This document shows, one piece after another, positions 16,060-23,422 of a DNA stretch of 64,000 nt. The stretch lies in contig NZ_CP109181.1 in assembly GCF_036248275.1 (NCBI RefSeq), positions 8,060,001-8,124,000 on the forward strand, given 5' to 3'. How positions within the stretch are numbered: the stretch's first letter is position 1; each line of letters opens with the position of its first letter. This stretch comes from Streptomyces sp. NBC_01716 (GTDB lineage Bacteria; Actinomycetota; Actinomycetes; Streptomycetales; Streptomycetaceae). The position numbers and the translations under genes are program-made. The notes beneath the pieces were generated by a model. The model was not told the DNA's origin, made no database searches, and saw nothing but the letters and a program-made list of their open reading frames with translations.

Positions 16060-17304
16060 ATGGAAGAGCAGATCAGGCGCGTCGGATTCGGTCCCCCCTG
16101 GCTCAGGGGCGGGCACGTGCCGGGCGCCGACGGGGCGGGGGACGGCCCGGCCGGGGGCCGGAAGCTGTGGCGGCTGCCCTGGTTCAGCAGCGTGCTGATC
16201 GCCGTCTTCGTCTCGATCGGCTCGGGCTTCGCCGCCCGGGGCCAGCCGGAGCGCGAACAGCTCGACGCGTTCGCCCGCGCCCTGCTGCTCATCGGCCCCG
16301 CACTGCTCGTCGTGCGCTACCGCTACCCGGTGCTCTGCGTCTTCGGCGTCGCTCTCTCCGCGATGCTCTACCTCGGCGCCGGCTACGCCTACGGCCCGAT
16401 CTTCCTCACCGTCGCGGTCGCCTGCTTCGCCGCGATCGTCTCAGGACACCGAAGAGCGGCCTGGTGGGCGATCGGTCTCCTCTGGGCGAGCCAACTGCTG
16501 GTCGGCCATGTGCTCTACCCCCATCTGCCTCCGAGCGGCGACGCCGGCGCCGCCTGGGGGCCCGAAGTGGGCGTCGCCGCCTGGGTCGCGGCCGTGCTCG
16601 TCGGCTCCGAGCTCGTCAGGGTGCGCCGGGAGCAGTGGATCCACGACCGGCGGGAGCGAGCCGCCGCCGAGGCGCGCCGTGCCGACGAGGAGCGGCTGCG
16701 TATCGCGCGTGAACTCCACGACGTCCTCGCCCACTCCATCTCCGTCATCAACGTCCAGGCGGGCGTGGGACTCGCGCTCATCGACTCCGACCCGGAACAG
16801 GCCCGCACCGCGCTCACCACCATCAAGGCCGCGAGCAAGGAAGCACTGGGTGAGGTACGGCAGGTTCTCGACACGCTCAGGACCTCCGGCGACGCCCCGC
16901 GTACCCCCGCGCCGGGACTCGACCGGCTCCCCGAACTGGTCGAGCAGGCCGCCGGCGCCGGGCTGAGCGTCGAACTCGAAACCGAGGGTGACCGCGTCGC
17001 GCTGTCGCCCGGCGCCGACCTGGCCGCCTTCCGTATCGTCCAGGAGGCCCTCACCAACGTGGTGCGCCACTCGGGCTCCCGTACCGCACATGTCCGGATC
17101 GGCTACGGCGCCGGCCGGCTCACCCTCCGTATCGACGACGCGGGCCCCGCGACCGGCGACGAGGCCGGCGGCGGCGGCAACGGACTGGTCGGGATGCGGG
17201 AGCGCGCGGCGGCCCTCGGTGGCACCATCGAGGCGGGCCCACGCCCGGACGGGGGTTTCCGCGTACGGGCCTCCCTTCCCCTGAAGCCGAAGGAGACACC
17301 GTGA
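16060..17304 (+). CDS. Two-component sensor histidine kinase (NarL/DesK type)
   Basis: 414-aa membrane sensor kinase. Residues about 45-190 hold several transmembrane helices with little external loop, so it probably senses the membrane or an internal signal. The HisKA_3 dimerisation box is RIARELHDVLAHSISV with phospho-acceptor His220. The HATPase domain has NVVRHS (N box), DDAGP, and GNGLVGMRERAAALGG (G box). Coupled to the response regulator: the kinase stop overlaps the regulator GTG by 4 nt. Confidence 0.95.
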   Translation: MEEQIRRVGFGPPWLRGGHVPGADGAGDGPAGGRKLWRLPWFSSVLIAVFVSIGSGFAARGQPEREQLDAFARALLLIGPALLVVRYRYPVLCVFGVALSAMLYLGAGYAYGPIFLTVAVACFAAIVSGHRRAAWWAIGLLWASQLLVGHVLYPHLPPSGDAGAAWGPEVGVAAWVAAVLVGSELVRVRREQWIHDRRERAAAEARRADEERLRIARELHDVLAHSISVINVQAGVGLALIDSDPEQARTALTTIKAASKEALGEVRQVLDTLRTSGDAPRTPAPGLDRLPELVEQAAGAGLSVELETEGDRVALSPGADLAAFRIVQEALTNVVRHSGSRTAHVRIGYGAGRLTLRIDDAGPATGDEAGGGGNGLVGMRERAAALGGTIEAGPRPDGGFRVRASLPLKPKETP

Positions 17305-17966
17305 TCCGTGTCCTGCTCGCCGACGACCAGTCACTGGTACGGGCAGGCTTCCGCGCGCTGCTCGACGCCCAGCCGGACATCGAGGTCGCCGGTGAGGCCG
17401 CCGACGGGGAGGAGGCGCTGCGCAAGGTACGCGAACTCGCCCCGGACGTCGTCCTGATGGACATCCGGATGCCGGTGATGGACGGACTCGACGCCACTCG
17501 CGGGATCACCGGGGACGGCGGACTCGACCAGGTGAAGGTGGTCATGCTCACCACCTTCGAACTCGACGAGTACGTCTTCGAGGCACTCCGTTCGGGCGCG
17601 TCGGGCTTTCTCGTCAAGGACACCGAGCCGGAGGAACTGCTGCGCGCCGTAAGGGCGGTGGTGGACGGCGACGCGCTGCTGTCGCCCGGTGTGACGCGGC
17701 GGCTGATCGCGGAGTTCGCCTCGCGCTCCAAGGCGCCGGCCGCCCTGGACGGTCTCGGTGAACTCACCGAGCGGGAGCGGGAGGTGATGGCCCTCGTCGG
17801 GATCGGGCTCTCGAACGAGGAGATCGCCCGCAGGCTGGTGGTCAGCCCGCTCACCGCCAAGACCCATGTGAGCCGCACGATGGTGAAGCTCGGCGCCCGC
17901 GACCGGGCCCAACTGGTCGTCAGGGCCTACGAGTCGGGGCTGGTACGGCCCGGCTGGCTCGGCTGA
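17301..17966 (+). CDS. LuxR-family response regulator
   Basis: 221-aa NarL/FixJ-type regulator. The receiver domain (1-120) has acidic pair Asp8/Asp9, phosphorylation site Asp54 (VVLMDIRMP), Thr in MLTTF and Lys in LVKDTEP. The LuxR HTH (about 155-215) reads LTEREREVMALVGIGLSNEEIARRLVVSPLTAKTHV. It partners the kinase just upstream; targets are not visible. Confidence 0.96.
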   Translation: MIRVLLADDQSLVRAGFRALLDAQPDIEVAGEAADGEEALRKVRELAPDVVLMDIRMPVMDGLDATRGITGDGGLDQVKVVMLTTFELDEYVFEALRSGASGFLVKDTEPEELLRAVRAVVDGDALLSPGVTRRLIAEFASRSKAPAALDGLGELTEREREVMALVGIGLSNEEIARRLVVSPLTAKTHVSRTMVKLGARDRAQLVVRAYESGLVRPGWLG

Positions 17967-17980
17967 CGGCCGCCCGTCAG
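17963..17980. terminator. Convergent terminator with both stop codons in the stem
   Basis: CTGACGG, loop CCGC, CCGTCAG: a perfect 7-bp stem. The left arm contains the response regulator stop (TGA 17964-17966) and the right arm contains the stop of the opposing membrane-protein gene (17977-17979). Confidence 0.7.
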
Positions 17981-18348
17981 GCCTCGCGGGGAGCGCGCGC
18001 CTGGCCGGTCCTGTCGCTCAGCACGCGGACGAACGCCCCGAGGGCCGCCGCCTGTATGAGTACGGAGGCGATGAGCGCCACATAGCCGAACGCGGACGAC
18101 GAGGCGAACGACTCGCCGATCAGCGATCCGCCGGCGAAGAAGAGGAAGACGGTGGGCGCCGCGAGGAAGAACAGCCACACGCCCGCGAGCGACGCGTCGT
18201 CGTGGTGCACGAACAGCGTGTCGACGGCCACGAAAACCGCTGTCGCGGCCACCACGGCGAGATAGATCTGCGAGGCCCGGTTGCCGTAGATCAGTCGGGC
18301 GGGGCCCTGGGCGAGCCGGGCCAGTGCGTTCAGGCGTCCTGACTTCAT
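17977..18348 (-). CDS. Small membrane protein, SCO4225-like
   Basis: 123 aa with three or four hydrophobic segments (about 27-48, 55-75, 82-118) and conserved FVHHDDASLAGVWLFFLAAPT between helices 1 and 2. It resembles the SCO4225 family of Streptomyces membrane proteins; function unknown. ATG 18348 has GGGAG 8 nt upstream. Confidence 0.75.
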   Translation of the reverse strand: MKSGRLNALARLAQGPARLIYGNRASQIYLAVVAATAVFVAVDTLFVHHDDASLAGVWLFFLAAPTVFLFFAGGSLIGESFASSSAFGYVALIASVLIQAAALGAFVRVLSDRTGQARAPREA

Positions 18349-18421
18349 GGTGCGTTCTCCCGTGTCGGTTGGCTGCCTCCATCGTGGGACGGACCGAACT
18401 GATGTGCCTGAGTACGGCTAC

Positions 18422-19744
18422 TCATCCTTCTTGGTACGCCGAACGGGCCGGTACGTCCGCGGGGACGCCTGCCCGGATCCGGCCGGCGGATACGTCCGCG
18501 GGGGCAGGCGCCGAGACGCCGCGCGCCGAGTACGCGATGAGCGCCGCCGCGCCGGCCAGCAGGGCGACGGTGGTGAGCGCGACGGGCAGGGAGAACCAGT
18601 CCGCGAGGAAGCCGATCGCCGGCGGTCCCAGCAGCATGCCGCCGTACCCGAGCGTGGACGCGGCGGCGACCCCGCTCGGACCCGCGAGCGCACCGGCCCT
18701 GGCCACGGCCACCGGGAAGATGTTGGCGAGGCCGAGTCCGGTGATCGCGAAGCCGAGCAGTGCGAGCCAGGTCGTCGGCGCGAGTGCGCCGAGGAGCATG
18801 CCGAGCGCGGCGAGCACACCGCCGGTGACCAGGGTGCGGGTCTGGCCGAGGCGTTCGAGCAGAGCCGTACCGGACAGGCGTCCGATCGTCATGGCGAGCG
18901 CGAAGAGCGAGTAACCGGCGGCGGCGAGCCCGGCGTTGGCGTGCAGGTCCTGGGCGAGGTGCAGGGCACCCCAGTCGGCGAGAGCGCCTTCCCCGTAGGC
19001 GGTGCACAGCGCGATCACCCCGAAGAGGACGACCAGCCCGCGGGTACGCCGGTCGAGTCGCCGGGGAGCCTTTGCGCTCTCCCTCGCGGCAGCGGGGCCC
19101 CGGGCGCCGGCCGGGGGAGCCGTGTGGCGCAGCAGCGAGGGTCCGGCGAGCGCCGTGACGAGGAGGCCGACGCCCGTGAGGGCGAGGAGATGCGCCGACG
19201 CGGAGAGACTGCCGGCCACCAGCCCGCCGAGTCCCGCGCCCGCCATGCCGCCCAGGCTGAACGCGGCGTGGAAGCTGGACATCACGGGACGGCGCAGCGC
19301 GGCGACGAGATCGACGGCCGCGCTGTTCATCGAGACGTTGAGCGAGCCGTACGCGGCACCGAAAACGAGCAGGACCAGGCCGAGCGTCAGAACCGAGTGC
19401 GTCCGCGCGGGCAGCGCGATGCTCAGCGCCAGCAGCAGCGAGCTGACCACCGTCACCGGGTGGCTGCCGAAGCGACGGCACATCCGCCCCGTGAACATCA
19501 TCGTGACCACGGCCCCGGCGGAGACGCCGAGGAGGGCCAGACCGAGGTCGCTCGCCGACGCGCCGGTCTGCTCCTTGATGGCTGGGATACGGACGACCCA
19601 GCCGGCGAAGAGGAAGCCGTCCAGGGCGAAGAACACGGTCAGAGTGATACGGAGGGGCGTGAGGCTGGAGAGTGAGGCGTCGGCGGCGGGATCTCCGCCA
19701 CGACCCCCCGACAGGGCCGTCCGGAGTTTGTTTAGGTTCGGCAC
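18422..19744 (-). CDS. MFS transporter
   Basis: 440-aa major facilitator with about 12 membrane helices. The loop 2-3 motif is FTGRMCRRFGSHPV (degenerate motif A), and YGSLNVSMNSAAVD in the N-terminal half is typical of the sugar/fucose-permease-like or YfkF-type exporters. Substrate unknown. Start GTG 19744 lacks a ribosome-binding site and follows a TATCCT box by 6 nt, so the mRNA is probably leaderless. Divergent from the ROK regulator gene. Confidence 0.9.
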   Translation of the reverse strand: MPNLNKLRTALSGGRGGDPAADASLSSLTPLRITLTVFFALDGFLFAGWVVRIPAIKEQTGASASDLGLALLGVSAGAVVTMMFTGRMCRRFGSHPVTVVSSLLLALSIALPARTHSVLTLGLVLLVFGAAYGSLNVSMNSAAVDLVAALRRPVMSSFHAAFSLGGMAGAGLGGLVAGSLSASAHLLALTGVGLLVTALAGPSLLRHTAPPAGARGPAAARESAKAPRRLDRRTRGLVVLFGVIALCTAYGEGALADWGALHLAQDLHANAGLAAAGYSLFALAMTIGRLSGTALLERLGQTRTLVTGGVLAALGMLLGALAPTTWLALLGFAITGLGLANIFPVAVARAGALAGPSGVAAASTLGYGGMLLGPPAIGFLADWFSLPVALTTVALLAGAAALIAYSARGVSAPAPADVSAGRIRAGVPADVPARSAYQEG

Positions 19745-19750
19745 AAAAGA

Positions 19751-19779
19751 AGGATAGGGGCTGGGAGGTGTCTTGTCGA
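19751..19779 (-). promoter_or_regulatory. Strong promoter of leaderless MFS gene
   Basis: On the minus strand TCGACA, 17-nt spacer, TATCCT, then 6 nt to GTG 19744. Five of six -35 bases match TTGACA. The -35 hexamer lies inside the palindromic repeat at 19767-19805. Confidence 0.65.
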
Positions 19780-19805
19780 TCGGGCCGCGAGCCCGGCAGG
19801 ACACC
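19767..19805. repeat. Imperfect palindrome, GTGTCTT family
   Basis: Outer arms GGTGTC (19767-19772) and GACACC (19800-19805), inner arms CGGGC (19781-19785) and GCCCG (19791-19795). The left half GGTGTCTTGTCGATC is identical to the reverse complement of 51145-51159. Confidence 0.6.
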
Positions 19806-19867
19806 CCCTGCGGGCCGTTCCGTACAAGGCGGCGGTTCACAGCCGGGATCATGGGAGACTCACCCAT

Positions 19868-21082
19868 ATGAACGGCAAGGCAACGACGACCAGAACTCGA
19901 CTGGAGAGAGGCCGCAGTGCGCTGGGCCCCGCCCTGGAACTGGTCCACACGGGCCGCGCGCCCACCCGCGCCGTGCTCACCACGGAGCTGGGCGTCACCC
20001 GCGCGACCGCCGGCGCCGTCGCCGCCGAACTGGAAGCGCTCGGCCTGATCCGGGTCGACTCCCGCCCCGGCGCCGCAGCCGGTTCCCAGGGCCGCCCCTC
20101 GCACCGCCTCGCCGTGGACGACACCGGCCCCGTCGTCCTCGCCGCCCAGGTCCACGCCGACGGTTTCCGCGCCGCGCTCGTCGCCCTCGGCGGCCGTACG
20201 GTCGCCACCGCGCCCGGCTGCGTCACCGTCTCCTCCGACCCCGCCCAGGTGCTCGGCGAGGTTGTCGCCGAGGGCGCCGCCCTGCTGCGCGAGAGCGGCC
20301 GGCGCTGCGTCGGCGCCGGTCTCGCCGTCCCCTCGGCGGTCGCCGAACCGGAAGGCACCGCGCTCAACCCGCTGCACATCGCCTGGCCGGCGGGCGCCCC
20401 CGTACGCGACCTCTTCATCGAGCAGGTACGCGCCGCGGGAATCGAGGGTCCCGCCTTCACCGGCAACGACGTCAACCTGGCCGCCCTCGCCGAACACCGG
20501 CACGGCGCGGGCCGGGGGGCCACCCAACTTCTCTGCGTCGCCACGGGACATCGCGGCGTCGGCGGCGCGCTCGTCGTGGACGGCCGTCTGCACACGGGCA
20601 GTTCGGGACTGGCGCTGGAAGTCGGCCATCTGACCGTCAACCCCGAGGGCAGGCCCTGCCATTGCGGCAGCCGGGGCTGTCTCGACGTCGAGACCGACCC
20701 GCTGGCGTTCCTCGACGCGGCCGGCCGGGACCCCGGCCCCGAGGTGTCGCTGCTTGAGCAGTCGCGTGACCTGCTCCGTACGGAGTACGCCGACCGGACC
20801 GTACGGGCGGCGGCCGAGGAGTTGATCGACCGGCTCGGCCTCGGGCTCGCCGGACTCGTGAACATCCTCAACCCGGACCGCGTCATCCTCGGCGGTCTGC
20901 ACCGCGAACTGCTCGACGCGGACCCCGCCCGGCTGCGCGCCGTCGTCGCCGACCGCAGTCTGTGGGGCCGCAGCGGAAGCGTGCCGATCCTCGCGTGCAC
21001 GCTCGACCACAACAGCCTGGTGGGCGCCGCCGAACTGGCTTGGCAGCCGGTCCTGGACGACCCGCTGGCCGCACTGACCTGA
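19868..21082 (+). CDS. ROK family transcriptional regulator
   Basis: 404-aa NagC/XylR-type repressor. A winged HTH occupies about residues 10-70 (TRAVLTTELGVTRATAGAVAAELEALGLI). It is followed by a ROK domain with the zinc motif CHCGSRGC (Cys264, 266, 271) and NPEGRP. The ROK kinase phosphate loop is degraded, as usual for regulators. ATG 19868 has GGGAG about 10 nt upstream. Probably regulates sugar genes or the divergent MFS gene; effector unknown. Confidence 0.9.
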   Translation: MNGKATTTRTRLERGRSALGPALELVHTGRAPTRAVLTTELGVTRATAGAVAAELEALGLIRVDSRPGAAAGSQGRPSHRLAVDDTGPVVLAAQVHADGFRAALVALGGRTVATAPGCVTVSSDPAQVLGEVVAEGAALLRESGRRCVGAGLAVPSAVAEPEGTALNPLHIAWPAGAPVRDLFIEQVRAAGIEGPAFTGNDVNLAALAEHRHGAGRGATQLLCVATGHRGVGGALVVDGRLHTGSSGLALEVGHLTVNPEGRPCHCGSRGCLDVETDPLAFLDAAGRDPGPEVSLLEQSRDLLRTEYADRTVRAAAEELIDRLGLGLAGLVNILNPDRVILGGLHRELLDADPARLRAVVADRSLWGRSGSVPILACTLDHNSLVGAAELAWQPVLDDPLAALT

Positions 21083-21235
21083 GCGGCCCCGCGAAGCCGG
21101 TGCGGGCCCGGACGACCACGTCCCGAAGCCCCCGTGCCCGCAGGGACACCCGGGCCCGGAGCCCCCGCGCCGCCCGCCACCCGTCCGGCCGCACCACAGA
21201 CGGTTCACCACCCCATCGCGGGTAGGTCACCACCT

Positions 21236-22093
21236 ATGACCGAGAAGCCGTCCGGCGCGGAACCCGCCGCGCCGCCCCCGCCGCGCTGGTTCCGGCGCCT
21301 CGACCGGTGGCTGCGTGCCTCACCGCTCGGGCTCGCCTGGAGCCGGGGGCGCGACATGGAGCTGATGCACCGGGCCATGGGTTTCGCGGCGCTCGGCTTC
21401 CTCACCCTCGTCCCTGTGCTGGTTCTGGTCGCGGCGGCCGAACCGTCGAGCGGCCAGGGCTTCGCGCGCTGGCTCGGCCAGGCCATCGGCGTCACCCACG
21501 AGTCGCAGACGCAGGTCGAGAAATTGTTCGGGGTGCCCGACACGGCGCTCCAGCGCACCACCGCCTTCGGTCTCGCCGCGCTCGCCGTCTTCGGACTGAC
21601 CTTCGGCTCCGCCGTCCAGACCGGTTACGAGAAGGTCTGGGACCTGCCCACCGCCCGCTGGCACACCATGTGGCGCCATGTCGTCTTCCTCGCCCTGCTG
21701 GTCCTCGCGCTGCTCGGCTTCACCAACACCCCCAGCCCCGGCGACCCCGTCATCGGCGCCCTGGTGGTCGTCGTGCTGGACGTCATCGGCACGTTCCTGT
21801 TCTTCTTGATCGCCCAGCGCCTGCTGCTGGGCGGGCGGGTCCGCTGGATCGCGCTGCTGCCGGGCGCCGCGGCCACCGCACTGGGCATGCTCGGCCTGCG
21901 GGGTTTCTCGCAGCTCGTCTTCTCGCCGCTGATCGCCTCCAGCGCCGTCACGTACGGCCCGTTCGGCACTGTCCTGGTCGTCCAGTCCTGGCTCGTCGGC
22001 GTCGGATTCGTCGTCTACGGAGGCGCGCTGGTCGGCCGCCTCGCCCACGAAGGCCGGGTGTTCCGCCGCCTGAAGGACCTCGACGAGAGCTGA
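21236..22093 (+). CDS. YihY/virulence factor BrkB family membrane protein
   Basis: 285 aa, six hydrophobic helices; starts MTEKPSGAEP with a short cytoplasmic tail. Conserved family features are ALGFLTLVPVLVLVAA in the first helix, RRTTAFGLAALAVFGLTFGSAVQTGYEKVWD and the final YGPFGTVLVVQSWLVGVGFVVYGGALVGR. Members are inner-membrane proteins of uncertain function, not ribonucleases. A TAGGTC box 7 nt before ATG hints at a leaderless transcript but misses the last T. Confidence 0.85.
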   Translation: MTEKPSGAEPAAPPPPRWFRRLDRWLRASPLGLAWSRGRDMELMHRAMGFAALGFLTLVPVLVLVAAAEPSSGQGFARWLGQAIGVTHESQTQVEKLFGVPDTALQRTTAFGLAALAVFGLTFGSAVQTGYEKVWDLPTARWHTMWRHVVFLALLVLALLGFTNTPSPGDPVIGALVVVVLDVIGTFLFFLIAQRLLLGGRVRWIALLPGAAATALGMLGLRGFSQLVFSPLIASSAVTYGPFGTVLVVQSWLVGVGFVVYGGALVGRLAHEGRVFRRLKDLDES

Positions 22094-22107
22094 ACCCGCC
22101 CCGGCGG

Positions 22108-22132
22108 CCGTCGCGGGGAGCAGCCGCGACGG
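22108..22132 (+). terminator. Hairpin terminator after YihY gene
   Basis: CCGTCGCGG (22108-22116), loop GGAGCAG, CCGCGACGG (22124-22132): a perfect 9-bp stem 14 nt after the stop. Confidence 0.65.
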
Positions 22133-22259
22133 GCCCGCGTACTCCCCGGGAGGTACCCGTACTGCCGCTGGCCGTACGACGACTCCGACCCCCTCCCGGC
22201 GCGACTCTCGGAAGCGACAGAGCACATCGCGACAGTCGCGAACCGAGGAGTTGATCGGG

Positions 22260-22586
22260 ATGAACACCCTTGCGCACAGTGGCGGACCCGGCCCCTGGAT
22301 CCTGCTGTTCCCGCTCATCTGGGCAGCCGTGATCGTCGGTGGCATCACCCTCCTGCGCCGTACCGTCCGGCGCGGACGCCGGGGCGGACCCCCCTGGCAG
22401 TCCGGCGGCTTCGGCCGGGACGTACGCGACGCCCGGGACCCTCGGGACACGCCGGACGCACAGTCGCCGATCGCGATGCTGGGCCGGCGGTTCGCCTCCG
22501 GTGAGATCGACGAGGACGAGTACTGGCGCCGGCTCTCCGTCCTGGACGAGCAGTTCGGCCGTACGGGCAAGGGCGGTGCGGCGTGA
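22260..22586 (+). CDS. SHOCT domain membrane protein
   Basis: 108 aa. One membrane helix at about 13-34 (WILLFPLIWAAVIVGGITLL), a basic linker, then a C-terminal SHOCT motif SPIAMLGRRFASGEIDEDEYWRRLSVLDEQF. ATG 22260 has GAGGAG at 22245-22250 with a 9-nt spacer; the TTG at 22251 would touch that site. First gene of an operon with the ABC exporter: its stop overlaps the ATPase start by 4 nt. Confidence 0.85.
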   Translation: MNTLAHSGGPGPWILLFPLIWAAVIVGGITLLRRTVRRGRRGGPPWQSGGFGRDVRDARDPRDTPDAQSPIAMLGRRFASGEIDEDEYWRRLSVLDEQFGRTGKGGAA

Positions 22587-23422
22587 CGACCACCCCCGCG
22601 ACCACCCCCGCGACCACCACCACGGCGGCCACCGTCACCGCGTACGCCGCCCGGGTCGTCGACGCCGTGAAGGTCTACGGCGGGGGCGACACGGAGGTGC
22701 GGGCCCTGGACGGGGTGAGCGTCGGCTTCCCGGCCGGCCGCTTCACCGCGATCATGGGACCGTCGGGCTCCGGCAAGTCCACGCTCATGCACTGCGCGGC
22801 CGGACTCGACACCCTCACCGCCGGCTCCGCGCTCATCGGCGACACCGACCTGAGCACGCTGGACGACCGCAGACTGACACTGCTGCGCCGCGAGCGCGTC
22901 GGCTTCGTCTTCCAGGCCTTCAACCTCATCCCGACCCTGACCGTCGCCGAGAACATCACCCTCCCGATGGACCTCGCCGGAGCCGCGCGGGACGACGAGT
23001 GGTACGACGCCCTCATCGACGTCGTCGGTCTGCGTGACCGCCTGCACCACCGCCCCAGCGAACTGTCCGGCGGCCAGCAGCAGCGCGTCGCGGTCGCCCG
23101 CGCCTTCGCGGGCAGCCCCGACGTCGTCTTCGCGGACGAGCCCACCGGCAATCTCGACTCGCGCTCCGGCGAGGAGGTTCTGCGGCTGCTGGGCAGCACC
23201 GTGCGCCGTACGAACCGCACCGTCGTCATGGTCACGCACGACCCGGTCGCCGCCGCCCACGCGGACGAGGTCGTCTTCCTCGCCGACGGACGCCTCGTGG
23301 ACCGGATGCCCGACCCGACGGCCGAGCGGGTGCTCGACCGGCTGAAGGCCTTCGACACCAGGACGTCCGGCGCGCCCGTCGGCGGTACGTCCGCGGGCGG
23401 CGGCCCGGGGGCGCGGTCATGA
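22583..23422 (+). CDS. ABC transporter ATP-binding protein (MacB/LolD type)
   Basis: 279-aa ATPase. Walker A GPSGSGKST (about residue 62), Q-loop FVFQAFN, signature LSGGQQQR, Walker B VVFADEPTGNLDS and the H-loop VTHD are all present. The N terminus is rich in Thr/Ala (PATTPATT repeats) and probably unstructured. Start GTG 22583 overlaps the SHOCT gene stop; the stop overlaps the permease start, so the three genes are translationally coupled. Confidence 0.95.
   Translation: MTTTPATTPATTTTAATVTAYAARVVDAVKVYGGGDTEVRALDGVSVGFPAGRFTAIMGPSGSGKSTLMHCAAGLDTLTAGSALIGDTDLSTLDDRRLTLLRRERVGFVFQAFNLIPTLTVAENITLPMDLAGAARDDEWYDALIDVVGLRDRLHHRPSELSGGQQQRVAVARAFAGSPDVVFADEPTGNLDSRSGEEVLRLLGSTVRRTNRTVVMVTHDPVAAAHADEVVFLADGRLVDRMPDPTAERVLDRLKAFDTRTSGAPVGGTSAGGGPGARS

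Noticed and set aside
21320..23260. A 646-codon minus-strand frame
   Set aside because: Antisense to the YihY, SHOCT and ABC ATPase genes, whose motifs are complete; spans the hairpin terminator.
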